Numbered from the stretch's first letter, positions 19,043-28,029 are shown. The stretch is DNA of 64,000 bases from Actinomadura sp. J1-007 (GCF_009793335.1 NZ_WING01000001.1:4526001-4590000), one strand, 5' to 3'. Notes: generated by a model from the sequence alone, not told the origin. Made by a program: numbers and translations.

Positions 19043-20059
19043 ATGCGGCGACCGCTCGGCCTGATCCTGATCGCGCTGGGCGCCTTCTTCCTCACCCTCG
19101 CGCCGCTCGTGCGGTTCTACGTGGCCGACAAGGTCGTGCGCGCCCCGCTCAACCGCTACCAGCAGACCAGGCTGGAGGCGCCGAACGCCAGCTACTTCGA
19201 CACCGCCTCGTTCAAGTCGCGCAAAGGCGTCACGCTCGTCGCCGAGAACACCGTACGCGGGGACGTCCGGGCCAACAACGGCAACGACGACATCGCGGTC
19301 TGGGACTCCTCCACCGAGATCTCCGACAAGGCCACCGGCAAGCAGATCGAGATCCAGGGCTACCGCATCGCGTTCGACCGCCGCACGTCCGAGCTGGTCA
19401 ACTGCTGCGGCGTGCACGTCGGCGGCGACACCTCGGTCAAGATGTCGGGGTACGGGCTGCTGTTCCCGCTCGCCGACGTGCACAAGCGCGACTACCCGTT
19501 CTTCGACATGACGACGCGGCGCGAGCTGCCGATGCGGTTCGAGGGCGAGGAGCAGGTGCAGGGGATCGACACCTACCGGTTCGTCCAGCAGGTGCCGCTG
19601 ACCAAGTCCGCCAAGGTCGACTTCAAGGTGCCCGGCGGGATGCTCGGGCTCGGCAAGACGAGCAAGGCGCAGAAGGTCGACCGCTACTTCACCGCGACGA
19701 TCACCGAGTGGGTGGACCCGCGCACCGGCGTCCCGGTCAAGCACCGCCAGAACATCAGGAGCACCATCCAGACCCCCGACGGCCGCGGCAGCATGACCGT
19801 CGCCGCCGCCGACCTGGTCACGGTCGACAAGGACCAGCGCAAGCTCGCCGACATGGCCGACGGCTACGCGCTCCAGATCGCGCTCGCCCGGATCTGGGGC
19901 CCGATCGCCGCCGTCCTCGTCGGCCTCGTCCTGCTCGGGATCGGCGTCGCCGTGGGCGTCGCCGCCGGCCGCCGGACCCCGCCCGCCGCGATGAAGGCCC
20001 CGCGCCGCTCGGACGGCCGCTTCGGGGACGTCCCCGCAGGCCCCACCCCACCCCGCTGA
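19043..20059 (+). CDS. DUF3068 (PorA-family-like) membrane-anchored protein
   Basis: Protein of about 338 residues. It has an N-terminal helix (LGLILIALGAFFLTLAPLV), a large extracytoplasmic domain and a C-terminal helix (IWGPIAAVLVGLVLLGIGVA). This is the layout of DUF3068 proteins. Features include TSELVNCCGVHVGGD, with an unusual Cys-Cys pair, and YFTATITEWVDPRTGVPVKH. Mycobacterial members are envelope proteins of unknown function. Two ATGs lie six bases apart. The second (19043) is preferred because the GGGGAG ribosome site at 19031-19036 is properly spaced from it. It is divergent from the MFS gene. Confidence 0.8.
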   Translation: MRRPLGLILIALGAFFLTLAPLVRFYVADKVVRAPLNRYQQTRLEAPNASYFDTASFKSRKGVTLVAENTVRGDVRANNGNDDIAVWDSSTEISDKATGKQIEIQGYRIAFDRRTSELVNCCGVHVGGDTSVKMSGYGLLFPLADVHKRDYPFFDMTTRRELPMRFEGEEQVQGIDTYRFVQQVPLTKSAKVDFKVPGGMLGLGKTSKAQKVDRYFTATITEWVDPRTGVPVKHRQNIRSTIQTPDGRGSMTVAAADLVTVDKDQRKLADMADGYALQIALARIWGPIAAVLVGLVLLGIGVAVGVAAGRRTPPAAMKAPRRSDGRFGDVPAGPTPPR

Positions 20060-20240
20060 CCCGCTCGCCCCGCCCGCCCCCGCTCCCGCCGCGCGGTCCG
20101 GAACCGGCCGCCCCCGGCGCGTTGCCAGCCGTCCCTCCCCGTGCTGTGGTGGCGGCACGAACCGGAGGAACGCGCCGCCCGGGTGTGCCGCCGCGCCGGC
20201 TCCGCTCCCGCGTCCGACCCGCAGCGTCCAGGGGAGCGAC

Positions 20241-21020
20241 ATGGGCAACGAGTTCCATCCGATCGAGATCGAGGTCGGCCACCGGCCCACCGGCGTGGCG
20301 GTCACTCCGGACGGCGCCCGCGCGTACGTCGCCAACCGCGCCTCCGGGACGGTCGGCGTCGTCGATCTCGCCCGGCGAGCGACGGTCGCGTCCATCGCGA
20401 CGGGAGGCGGCCCGGTCGGCGTCGCCGTGCACCCGTCCGGCGACCGCGCGTACGCCACCGACCTGACCGCCGAACGCGTCCACACCATCGACACCGCCAC
20501 CGGCGCGATCGTCGGCGGCGTCGACGTGCACGGCTTCCCGACCGGGATCGCGATCACGCCGGACGGCGGCACCGCCTACGTCGCGTGCCCCGGGATCCTC
20601 GCGCTGCGCACCATCGACCTGGTGATCGGCAAGGTCGTCGGGGAGCCCATCGTCCTGGAGGGGCAGCCGTCCGGCGTGGCGCTCTCCCCGGACGGCGCCC
20701 GCGCGTTCGTGACCCGCGAGGGCGACGGGCTCGTCACCGTGCTCGACACCGCCACCCGCGCGCCGGTGGCCGCGATCAAGACCGGCGCCGCCTCGTTCGG
20801 CGTGGCGGCGACGCCGGACGGCGCGCGCGTCTTCGTCGTCAACACCGGCGGCACAGGGCCGGACGGCCCGTCCGTCCTGGTGGTCACCGGCGGCCGGGTG
20901 GTGAGCGCGCCGGTCCGCGTCGGCCCGCCCGGCGGGGGCCTGGCGTTCGGCGTCGCGTTCGGGCCGGACGGCCGCGAGACCTACCTCACGCACGCGCCGA
21001 AGGAGGGCCGGGGCGGCTGA
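20241..21020 (+). CDS. YVTN-type beta-propeller repeat protein
   Basis: A 259-residue protein made of repeated blades of about 42 residues. Each carries variants of PTGVAVTPDGARAYVANRAS (near residues 15, 55, 97, 140 and 185). These are YVTN/NHL-like propeller repeats. No signal peptide is visible, so it may be cytoplasmic or exported by another route. The ribosome site AGGGGAGCG is well placed before the ATG. Such propellers usually serve protein or ligand binding; no catalytic residues are evident. It stands alone between the DUF3068 gene and the flavoprotein gene. Confidence 0.8.
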   Translation: MGNEFHPIEIEVGHRPTGVAVTPDGARAYVANRASGTVGVVDLARRATVASIATGGGPVGVAVHPSGDRAYATDLTAERVHTIDTATGAIVGGVDVHGFPTGIAITPDGGTAYVACPGILALRTIDLVIGKVVGEPIVLEGQPSGVALSPDGARAFVTREGDGLVTVLDTATRAPVAAIKTGAASFGVAATPDGARVFVVNTGGTGPDGPSVLVVTGGRVVSAPVRVGPPGGGLAFGVAFGPDGRETYLTHAPKEGRGG

Positions 21021-21052
21021 GCGTCCGCCCGACCGCGTTCTTCCTGACCTAG

Positions 21053-21066
21053 TGGTACGCGTTCTA
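21053..21066. promoter_or_regulatory. KstR-like box, one mismatch
   Basis: TGGTACGCGTTCTA fits TnnAACnnGTTnnA except for one base (TAC for AAC). It lies 42 bp upstream of a perfect copy and 87 bp upstream of the GTG of the flavoprotein gene. Paired boxes would fit cooperative repression by a TetR-family KstR-type regulator. Confidence 0.45.
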
Positions 21067-21107
21067 GTGTCGCCGTTCCCCACCGTCCTGGGGAGAAAAA
21101 GCAGAAC

Positions 21108-21121
21108 TAGAACCTGTTGCA
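21108..21121. promoter_or_regulatory. KstR-like box, perfect match
   Basis: TAGAACCTGTTGCA matches the published KstR consensus TnnAACnnGTTnnA at every defined base. It is centred about 38 bp upstream of the GTG start at 21153. KstR is the TetR-family repressor of the mycobacterial/rhodococcal cholesterol regulon, released by steroid-CoA intermediates. No kstR gene is in the window, so the regulator itself is inferred. Confidence 0.6.
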
Positions 21122-21152
21122 GTTTGGCCGTCGCGGGCCTAGGGTCGGGGCT

Positions 21153-22265
21153 GTGCGGACACGAGTCACCGAACTATTCGGCATCGAGTACCCGATCTTC
21201 GCGTTCAGTCACTGCCGCGACGTGGTCGCGGCGGTGAGCCGCGCCGGCGGCATGGGCGTCCTCGGCGCCCTGTACTTCACCCCCGAGGAGCTCGAACTGG
21301 AGCTCAAGTGGATCGACGAGCACGTCGGCGGCAAGCCGTACGGCGTGGACGTGGTGATGCCCGCCAAGTACGAGGGCGCCGACCTCGGTGACGCCACCGA
21401 GATGCTCTCCAAGCTCCAGGGCATGATCCCCGACCGGCACAAGCGGTTCGTCGAGGACCTGCTGGCCGAGCACGGAGTGGAGCCGCTCTCCGAGGAGGGC
21501 GCGGGCAAGGCCCTGCTCGGCTGGACGGACGCCACGGCCCGCCCCCAGGTGGAGGTGGCGCTCAAGCACCCCATCGCCCTGCTCGCCAACGCCCTCGGCC
21601 CGCCCCCCGCGGACGTCGTCGTCCAGGCGCACGAGCACGGCGTCAAGGTCGCGGGCCTCGCCTCCAACGCCCGGCACGCCCGCAAGCAGGTCGAGGTCGG
21701 CGTGGACATCATCGTCGCGCAGGGCACCGAGGCCGGGGGCCACACCGGCGACGTGTCCACGATGGTGCTGATCCCCGAGGTGGTGGACGCGGTCGGCGAG
21801 GAGACCATGGTCCTCGCCGCGGGCGGCATCGGCCGCGGCCGGCAGATGGCCGCGGGCATGGCCCTCGGCGCGGACGGCGTCTGGACCGGCTCGATCTGGC
21901 TCACCGTGGACGAGGCCGACACCCCCGAGAAGGCCCGCGGCAAGCTGCTGGACGCCACGTCCCGCGACACGGTCCGCTCCCGCTCGTGGACGGGCAAGCC
22001 CGCCCGGCTCCTCAAGACCCCGTGGACCGACGCGTGGGAGAGCGAGAAGTCGCCGGGCACCCTGCCGATGCCGATGCAGTTCATGCTGATCTCCGACGCC
22101 CTGCGCCGCATCGGCCGCTCCGGCGACGGCGAGCTGGCCACGTTCCCCGTGGGCCAGATCGTCGGCTCCATGAACCAGGTCAAGCCGGCGGCCCAGGTCG
22201 TCTACGACCTCATCGAGGAGTACGTCGAGTCGCTGGAACGCCTCAACACCCTCACCGAGGACTGA
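21153..22265 (+). CDS. nitronate monooxygenase-family (2-nitropropane dioxygenase-like) flavoprotein
   Basis: FMN-dependent TIM-barrel oxidoreductase of 370 residues. The start RTRVTELFGIEYPIFAFSHC is typical of the family. The FMN-binding loops are VAQGTEAGGHTGDVSTMVLI, with the HTG of the family, and LAAGGIGRGRQMAAGMALGA. The catalytic His of true nitronate monooxygenases corresponds to the His in EAGGHTG. Homologues in mycobacteria and relatives are numerous and often associated with lipid or steroid breakdown. The double KstR-like box directly upstream supports that here. The substrate is not known. The GTG at 21153 is the first start after the operator. Confidence 0.8.
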   Translation: MRTRVTELFGIEYPIFAFSHCRDVVAAVSRAGGMGVLGALYFTPEELELELKWIDEHVGGKPYGVDVVMPAKYEGADLGDATEMLSKLQGMIPDRHKRFVEDLLAEHGVEPLSEEGAGKALLGWTDATARPQVEVALKHPIALLANALGPPPADVVVQAHEHGVKVAGLASNARHARKQVEVGVDIIVAQGTEAGGHTGDVSTMVLIPEVVDAVGEETMVLAAGGIGRGRQMAAGMALGADGVWTGSIWLTVDEADTPEKARGKLLDATSRDTVRSRSWTGKPARLLKTPWTDAWESEKSPGTLPMPMQFMLISDALRRIGRSGDGELATFPVGQIVGSMNQVKPAAQVVYDLIEEYVESLERLNTLTED

Positions 22266-22274
22266 CCGCGGCGG

Positions 22275-22300
22275 GCGGGGCGCGCGGCGGCGCGCCCCGC
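22275..22300. terminator. hairpin terminator between convergent genes
   Basis: Perfect 11-bp stem, GCGGGGCGCGC (22275-22285) and GCGCGCCCCGC (22290-22300), with a 4-nt loop. It sits 10 bp after the flavoprotein stop and 28 bp from the end of the convergent regulator gene. There is no long T-tract, as is usual in actinomycetes. Confidence 0.65.
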
Positions 22301-22327
22301 TCTCGCCTTTCCGCGTGAACGCGCCGG

Positions 22328-23175
22328 TCAGGCGTGCCGTTCCGCGAGCGTCTGGGTGCCGAGGACGGCGAGCAGCGCGATCCGTTCGGCGTCGCGCGTG
22401 CCGGGCTCGGCGGAGTAGACGATCAGCCGCAGGTCGCCGTCCGCGGCGCTGAGGACGTCGCAGTCGAGCGTCAGAGCCCCGATCCGCGGGTGGTCGATGG
22501 TCTTGCGGGCCGCCACGTGCCGGCCGACGGCCCCGGAGTCCCACAGCTCGGCGAACCGGTCGCTGCCCGCGCGCAGCTCCGCGACCAGGCGCCGCAGCCG
22601 CACGTCCGCCGGGTACCGGCCGACGGTCGCGCGGAGGTCGGCGGTGAGCGTGGCCTCGAAAGCGCGCCGTTCCGCAGGGGTGTGACGGACGCGGCCCGGC
22701 GGGCCGAGGAAGTTGCGCCACACCGCGTTGCGCTCGTTGCCGCGCGCGGCGGACTGGTCGCCCATCAGGGCCGAGTACAGCGGGTTGGCCAGCAGCAGCG
22801 TCCACGCCGCGTCGAAGACCGCGACGGGCGTCCCGGTGAGCCTGTCCAGCATCCGCTGAACGCCCGGGGTGATGTGGGCGGGCACCGTGCCCCGTCCGGG
22901 CGGCGCGAGCCCGGCGAGGCGGAACAGATGCTCGCGTTCGGGCGCCGAGAGCCGCAGCGCCCGGACGAGCGCCTCGACGACCTGCTCCGAGGGTGGGCCG
23001 CCCGGCCCTGTTCGAGGCGGGTGACGTAGTCGACGGAGATCCCGGCCAGCATGGCCAGCTCCTCCCGGCGCAGCCCGGCCGCGCGCCTGGCCCCGCCGGC
23101 GGGCAGCCCGGCGGCCTCCGGCGCGACGCGGTCGCGCCAGCGCCGCACCGCCCGCCCGAACTCCGTGGTCGCCAT
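22328..23175 (-). CDS. XRE-family regulator with MmyB-like ligand-binding domain (frame broken near 22992)
   Basis: Transcription regulator of about 282 residues. The N-terminal helix-turn-helix is RREELAMLAGISVDYVTRLE (residues 35-54). The C-terminal MmyB-type PAS-like domain includes VAVFDAAWTLLLANPLYSAL and ends in the usual short tail. The ATG at 23175 follows GGAGGT. The two parts are in different frames. One extra base in the GGG at 22991-22993 restores AAHPSEQVVEALVRAL, which is the normal family sequence. It is divergent from the SDR at 23277, which it most likely controls. MmyB-type regulators next to one SDR or oxidoreductase are a common actinomycete pair. Confidence 0.8.
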
Positions 23176-23276
23176 ACCTCCACTGTGCCCGCTCCGGCGG
23201 CGTTCTGCCTGGTACCGGCGGTCCCAGGAAGACCGGACGGCTGGCAGACCGCCCTCCCCGGCCGCAACCTGGGGAC

Positions 23277-23984
23277 ATGACCACCACATTGATCACAGGA
23301 GCGAACAAGGGTCTCGGCTTCGAGACCGCCCGCCGGCTCGTCGCCGCGGGCCACACCGTCTACCTCGGCAGCCGGGACCCGGAGCGGGGACGGCGCGCCG
23401 CCGAGGCGATCGGGGCGCGCCCGGTCGTCCTCGACGTCACCGACGACGCGTCCGTCGAGGCCGCCGCGAAGGCCGTCGAGGCGGACGGCGGCCTCGACGT
23501 GCTGGTCAACAACGCCGGCATGGAAGGCCGCGCCCCGGACGGCGGCGTGATCGGCGCGGCGGACGCGACCGCCGACACGCTGCGCCAGGTGTTCGAGACC
23601 AACGCCTTCGGCGTGGTGCGCGTCACCCACGCGTTCCTGCCGCTGCTGGAGCGGTCGGCCGCCCCGGTCGTGGTGAACGTGAGCAGCGCCCTCGGCTCGC
23701 TCGCCCTCGTCACCGCCCCCGGCACCCCGCCGCACGGCTACCCGGGCATCGCCTACCCGGCGTCGAAGACCGCCGTCAACATGATCACCGTGCAGTACGC
23801 CAAGGCGTTCCCGGCCATGCGGATCAACTGCGTCGAGCCCGGCTTCACCGCGACCGACCTGAACGGCCGCACCGGCACGCAGACGGTCGAGGAGGGCGCC
23901 GAGATCATCGTCCGCATGGCCCGGATCGGCCCGGACGGCCCCACCGGCGGCTACTTCGACATCTCAGGCTCCCTGCCCTGGTGA
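23277..23984 (+). CDS. short-chain dehydrogenase/reductase
   Basis: Intact 235-residue SDR. The Rossmann motif TGANKGLGFETARRL is at residues 7-21, VLVNNAG near residue 78, the catalytic serine in VNVSSALGS and the Tyr/Lys in YPASKTAVNM. The C-terminal INCVEPGFTATDLNG is typical of the carbonyl-reductase-like type with NADPH preference. It is divergent from the MmyB-type regulator, with 101 bp between the starts, so it is the probable target of that regulator. The physiological substrate is unknown; redox stress or xenobiotic carbonyls are plausible from related pairs. Confidence 0.85.
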   Translation: MTTTLITGANKGLGFETARRLVAAGHTVYLGSRDPERGRRAAEAIGARPVVLDVTDDASVEAAAKAVEADGGLDVLVNNAGMEGRAPDGGVIGAADATADTLRQVFETNAFGVVRVTHAFLPLLERSAAPVVVNVSSALGSLALVTAPGTPPHGYPGIAYPASKTAVNMITVQYAKAFPAMRINCVEPGFTATDLNGRTGTQTVEEGAEIIVRMARIGPDGPTGGYFDISGSLPW

Positions 23985-24259
23985 ACCCGTCCCCGTAACG
24001 GTCCCCTGCCCGAGCGTCATCGTGTCGCGAATATCGCCGGGCAGGGGTCGGACGGCGGATTGTCATAATCCCGTCCACGACATTTTGGCACGTTTGGTTT
24101 TGTGCACAGCGCGGCGCGATAACCGTCCGAAAATAAAGGCGGGCGGGCTCTATGGATAAACGAGAACGCTGTGACATATTCGTCGGGTTCCAACCGTGAT
24201 CCCGGTCGCGCCCACCCCCCGCCCACCGGCGCGGCCGGGAGTTCCCGCGAGGAGAGCCC

Positions 24260-25714
24260 ATGAAACGGCACCCGAAGGTGCTGGCCCGGGTCTGGCTGTC
24301 GGCGCTGGTCGCCGGCGGCGCGCTGACCGCCGTCACGGCCCTTCCGGCCGAGGCGGCCGGGCCGTCCGCCGCCGCGGTCCCCGCCGCCGACCCGGCGAGG
24401 GCGGCCGAGACGCCCGCTCCCACGCTCGACGACTACTACATGCGCCAGGCCAACAACCTGGAGGACCTGACCGCGCGGGTGAAGGAGCTGGACGCGCAGC
24501 TCCCCAAGCTCGGCGTGAAGAACATCCTGGCCCAGGCGCCCCGCAAGGGCACCACCGCCGACGGCAAGGCGTGCAACGGCAAGGCCCTCGACGGCACCAG
24601 CACCCAGCGGCCCGACATCGACTTCAGCTTCTGCTGGGACTCCCCGGACTCGGCGGCCTCCGGCAACTACGAGTGGACGCCGCAGGGCGTGACCACGGTG
24701 GCCGACGCGCAGGCCGACAAGGAGTGGAACGGCACCAAGCCGTTCATCGCGAGCTGGTACAACTGCGAGCACAAGAACGGTGCCGAGGACTGCACGGACA
24801 ACAAGAAGGGCGCCCGGATCTCGTTCGTTGACCCGAACACCGGGAAGTACGCGCACGTGCTCCTGGCGTACCCGTTCAAGAACGACTCGGGTAACGCCAC
24901 CTATATGAGCCTGCGCACCCAGCAGAACGCCGAGGGCAAGTCGCTGCACGTGGGCGGCATGGCCTGGTACGGCAACTACCTGTACGTCGCCGACACGGGC
25001 CGCGGGCTGCGCGTGTTCGACATGCGCTACATCTTCGACCTGAAGTCCGCCGGAGATAAGGGCAACACCACGGACAAAAAGCAGATCGGCCGCCAGGACG
25101 GGATCTTCTACGGCCACGGCTACCGCTATGTGATGCCCGAGGTCGGCGCGTTCACCAACAACGCGCCCCGTCCGGGCACCGAGAAGGAGCGCTGCAAGAA
25201 CACCGGCTCCCCGACGACCTCGTACGTCTCGCTCGACCGCAGCGGCACCGACCATCTGATCACCGGCGAGTGGTGCGGTGGCCAGACGCCCCCCGACGGG
25301 CACACCGGCGGGCGCGTCGCCGCCTGGGAGATGGACGGCGACACCGGCAAGCCCAAGCTCAACGCCACGTGCCAGTCGAACCTGCCGGGGCACCCGATGA
25401 TCCCGTGCATGCACGCCGACGCCGCGTACGCGATCCCCGAGGGCGTCGGCAACATCCAGGGCGCGGCCCGCTACGACGGCACCTGGTACCTCAGCCAGAG
25501 CCGCGGGTCCAGCGAGGCCGGGGCGCTTCTCACCGCCGTCCCGCCGCCGGAAGGCGCGACCGGCGTCCTGAGGACCGTTGCTCCGGGGCACTACGCCGGC
25601 ATCGGCCCTGAGGACCTGTCGTACTGGCCCGGCTCCGACGCGAACCGCAGCGGCCTGTGGACGCTGACCGAGCACTGGGGCAAGCGCATGGTCTACGTCA
25701 CGCCCAAGCCGTAA
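24260..25714 (+). CDS. secreted protein of unknown function
   Basis: A 484-residue exported protein. A basic start (MKRHPKVLAR) is followed by a hydrophobic core (LSALVAGGALTAVTALPAEA) and probable cleavage after AEA. The mature part has six or more Cys residues (for example CNGKAL, FCWDSP, YNCEH, EDCTDN), suggesting disulfides. Propeller-like segments include MAWYGNYLYVADTGRGLRVF. I do not recognise a named family; similar long secreted proteins occur in Streptomyces. The ribosome site GAGGAGAG precedes the ATG. The 275-bp upstream region is AT-rich for this genome (24061-24180) and probably carries its own promoter. A strong hairpin terminator follows. Confidence 0.75.
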   Translation: MKRHPKVLARVWLSALVAGGALTAVTALPAEAAGPSAAAVPAADPARAAETPAPTLDDYYMRQANNLEDLTARVKELDAQLPKLGVKNILAQAPRKGTTADGKACNGKALDGTSTQRPDIDFSFCWDSPDSAASGNYEWTPQGVTTVADAQADKEWNGTKPFIASWYNCEHKNGAEDCTDNKKGARISFVDPNTGKYAHVLLAYPFKNDSGNATYMSLRTQQNAEGKSLHVGGMAWYGNYLYVADTGRGLRVFDMRYIFDLKSAGDKGNTTDKKQIGRQDGIFYGHGYRYVMPEVGAFTNNAPRPGTEKERCKNTGSPTTSYVSLDRSGTDHLITGEWCGGQTPPDGHTGGRVAAWEMDGDTGKPKLNATCQSNLPGHPMIPCMHADAAYAIPEGVGNIQGAARYDGTWYLSQSRGSSEAGALLTAVPPPEGATGVLRTVAPGHYAGIGPEDLSYWPGSDANRSGLWTLTEHWGKRMVYVTPKP

Positions 25715-25721
25715 CGAGGCG

Positions 25722-25751
25722 CGGCCCCGCCCGGTCCCCCGGGCGGGGCCG
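25722..25751. terminator. strong hairpin terminator after the secreted-protein gene
   Basis: Perfect 13-bp stem, CGGCCCCGCCCGG (25722-25734) and CCGGGCGGGGCCG (25739-25751), with a TCCC loop. It begins 7 bp after the TAA and is followed by TTCGCCCTT. Confidence 0.8.
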
Positions 25752-25803
25752 TTCGCCCTTATGACCAGGCCGTCAACGTCCGACGGCTGCCTAACATGGC
25801 CGA

Positions 25804-26175
25804 ATGGACGTATCGAGCCTTAACGCGTCGTGGACGCTGCACCGCGGCCTCGCCGGGGCCGCCGTCTACGCGGCCAGCAAGGCCGCCGTGCACAATCTCG
25901 CCCGCACGCTCGGAACCGACCTCGCCCAGCGCGGCATCCGCGTCAACTCCGTCAGCCCCGGCTACATCGAGACCGAGATGTACCGGAACGCGATCGACCC
26001 CGACGCGGAACCCCGCATCACCGCGGAAGTGCCGCTCGGCTCGCTCGGCCACCCGGACGACGTCGCCGCCGCCGTCGCCTTCCTGGCCTCGGACGACGCG
26101 TCGTACATCACCGGCCAGGACCTCGGCATCGACGGCGGCCTCGTCCGCGCCGCCCCCGCCGCCCTCCAATCCTGA
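25804..26175 (+). pseudogene. 5'-truncated short-chain dehydrogenase remnant
   Basis: The 123 codons match only the back half of a classical SDR. They include the serine strand VSSLNAS, the active-site YAASKAAVHNLART and the end ITGQDLGIDGGL. The nucleotide-binding first half (about 130 residues, TGxxxGxG and NNAG) is absent. It is not in another frame upstream, where a terminator lies only 53 bp away. The fragment begins exactly at the strand that carries the catalytic serine. It is unlikely to bind NAD(P), so I treat it as a remnant of a deletion or rearrangement. Expression as a short protein cannot be excluded. Confidence 0.7.
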
Positions 26176-26228
26176 CGAACGGCCCAGCCACACCGGACTA
26201 GTCACCACGTCCGCCGCAAACCCCTACT

Positions 26229-26274
26229 CCGCCCAGAGAAACCGCCCCGAATTTCTCCCCCGCCCAGAGAAACC
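26229..26274. repeat. 15-bp direct repeat
   Basis: CCGCCCAGAGAAACC occurs at 26229-26243 and again at 26260-26274, 31 bp apart, in the 204-bp gap between the truncated SDR and the Rpn-like gene. The gap is noticeably less GC-rich than the genes and has no reading frame with coding character. It may be a regulatory repeat or a scar of the rearrangement that truncated the SDR. Confidence 0.5.
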
Positions 26275-26379
26275 CGCAAAACACGATGCCCACCCGCGAA
26301 CACGCCTCTCGAACCATTCGATGACCAGCTGAATCCAAAATCCCCGAACGCGCTCGATTCACTGCCTAACGTCATCGCC

Positions 26380-27293
26380 ATGGTCAGCCAGCAACACCAG
26401 ATACTGACGCACCTCTTCCTCGACCAGCCCGAACTGGCCGACGACGTTCTCGCGGAAGTGCTCAACGTGTCCATACCGAAGTACGACGAGGCATGCAGGG
26501 AGGCAACGGACTACACCCAGTTCAAGTCGGACGACTACCACGCCGACGCGGTCCTCGCCTACAAGAGACGCCGAATGGAGGGCCCTCAGCAGAACGTGAC
26601 CGCCGTAGTGGTCGAGGTCCAGCGCGGCCAGGACGCCGACAAGCGGTGGACCTGGCCCCTCTACCTGGCCAACGCCCGTGCGCGGATGAAGTGCCCCGTC
26701 CACCTCCTCGTCATCGCCCCGACAAGAACGTCGCACGCTGGTGCGCCAAGCCCATCCCCATGGGACACCCGGACTTCGTCCTCCACCCCCTCGTCGCCGG
26801 CCCCGAACGGGTACCCAAGATCACCGACCCCGCCAAGGCGGCGGCCAACCTGGGAATGGCGGTCCTTTCCGTCATCACCCACGCCACCGACCCGAGGGCG
26901 TCAGATATCCTGAACGCCCTGCTCACGGCCGTCCAAGACGGCGGCTCCAGCACCGTCGGCAAGTACGCCGACCTGATCAGAACCAGCCTGCCCGTCAAAC
27001 TCTGGTCCCACCTGGAGGAGCACATGCAACCCCAGCACACCGAGTTCCTCAGCGACTACACCCGCAGCAAAAAGGCCGAAGGTAAGGCCGAGGGCCGTGC
27101 CGAGGGCCGTGCCGAGGGCGAGGCACAAACGATTCTCAAGGTGCTGAGGACTCGGGGGCTTGACGTGCCCGAGGACGTCCGCGCAGAGATCAGCGAGTGC
27201 CGGGACGATGAAGTCCTGGACGCCTGGGTCGTCAGCGCGTCGACGGCGGAGTCGGTCGAAGAGTTGCTCGAACGGCGGGCTCACAGGAAGTGA
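26380..27293 (+). CDS. Rpn-family / PD-(D/E)XK nuclease-like protein (frame broken near 26718)
   Basis: About 305 residues after repair. The start MVSQQHQILTHLFLDQPELA and the core DAVLAYKRRR ... VTAVVVEVQRGQD ... KRWTWPLYLANARAR give the D-ExQ-K pattern of PD-(D/E)XK proteins. These are annotated as transposase-like or recombination-promoting nucleases, common in Streptomyces and Actinomadura. One extra C in the C4 run at 26717-26720 joins VIAPDKNVARWCAKPIP. The C-terminus has an EGRAEGRAEG hinge of 12-bp DNA repeats (27081-27122), then a 50-residue module (ILKVLRTRGLDVPEDVRAEI ... ASTAESVEELL). A copy-rich neighbour follows. Nuclease activity is likely, but its biological role is not established. 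Confidence 0.7.
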
Positions 27294-27479
27294 CCGCCTG
27301 ATCGGCGAAGCCGGTCGTCGATCGCGATGAGCCGCAGCCCGGGGCGTCCCGGGAGCCCTCGGGCTGCGGTCTCGCGATGTCTCTACAGGCGTCTCGTATC
27401 CCTGCGGCGTGAACGGGCGGGTGCCACGCTTCTTCGGTCGGTGCCGTGGCCGTAGTGCCGTGAACGCTCGGAGGAGCCC

Positions 27480-28019
27480 ATGTCGCGTTCAAACTCCCGT
27501 GATGTGTACACGGAGCTGGAGGATGCGAAGGCCGGCGCCAGACTGGAAATGGTGCTGGTCGTCCTCGAAGCCCGGGATCTGAGACTGCCCCGTCGCGCCG
27601 TTCAGGACCTCGCCGAGTGCGCGGATCGGGACGATCTGCGTCAGTGGGCGCGAGCGGCAGCGACGGCGAACTCGACGGAAGAACTGCTGTCCAAGCGTCC
27701 GGGAGGCCCGTGCGGCAGATCCGGCATGAACTTATTCGAGCGGAACCATCAGTACCTTCAGGTGCGGGAACGCCGACTCGGCGGGGACATCCACGCCCGA
27801 ATCTTCGCCAACAATCATTGCGAGGAGCTCGCCAGCGTAGTCGCCAAGGAGATGGCCAAAGGAATTCTGCGACGCCTGGCCGCTCGTCAGCTTGAAGTGC
27901 CTGATCACATCCGCTCGGCGATCGAGGGCTGCCAGGACCTGTACACACTCGACGCCTGGACCGAGGTAGCCGCGACGGCGCCGACGGCAGAGGCGGTCGT
28001 GGTGGTTTCGCCGGGGTGA
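27480..28019 (+). CDS. protein built from two copies of the Rpn-like C-terminal module
   Basis: A 179-residue protein without the nuclease core. Residues about 18-72 (VLVVLEARDLRLPRRAVQDL ... AATANSTEELLSKR) and 125-175 (ILRRLAARQLEVPDHIRSAI ... TLDAWTEVAATAPTAEAV) each match the C-terminal module of the upstream Rpn-like protein. Matching features are a hydrophobic helix, then xLxVP, then C, then W...A.TA.S. A linker rich in Asn, His and Arg separates them. The start ATG is at 27480, 186 bp after the upstream stop, with GGAGG before it. This looks like duplication of the module into a stand-alone binding protein. The function is unknown; a regulatory or partner role for the nuclease is inference. 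Confidence 0.6.
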   Translation: MSRSNSRDVYTELEDAKAGARLEMVLVVLEARDLRLPRRAVQDLAECADRDDLRQWARAAATANSTEELLSKRPGGPCGRSGMNLFERNHQYLQVRERRLGGDIHARIFANNHCEELASVVAKEMAKGILRRLAARQLEVPDHIRSAIEGCQDLYTLDAWTEVAATAPTAEAVVVVSPG

Positions 28020-28029
28020 TGGGAGTGGG

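Noticed and set aside
25804..26175. A complete small dehydrogenase
   Set aside because: It lacks the whole nucleotide-binding half and no frame upstream supplies it.
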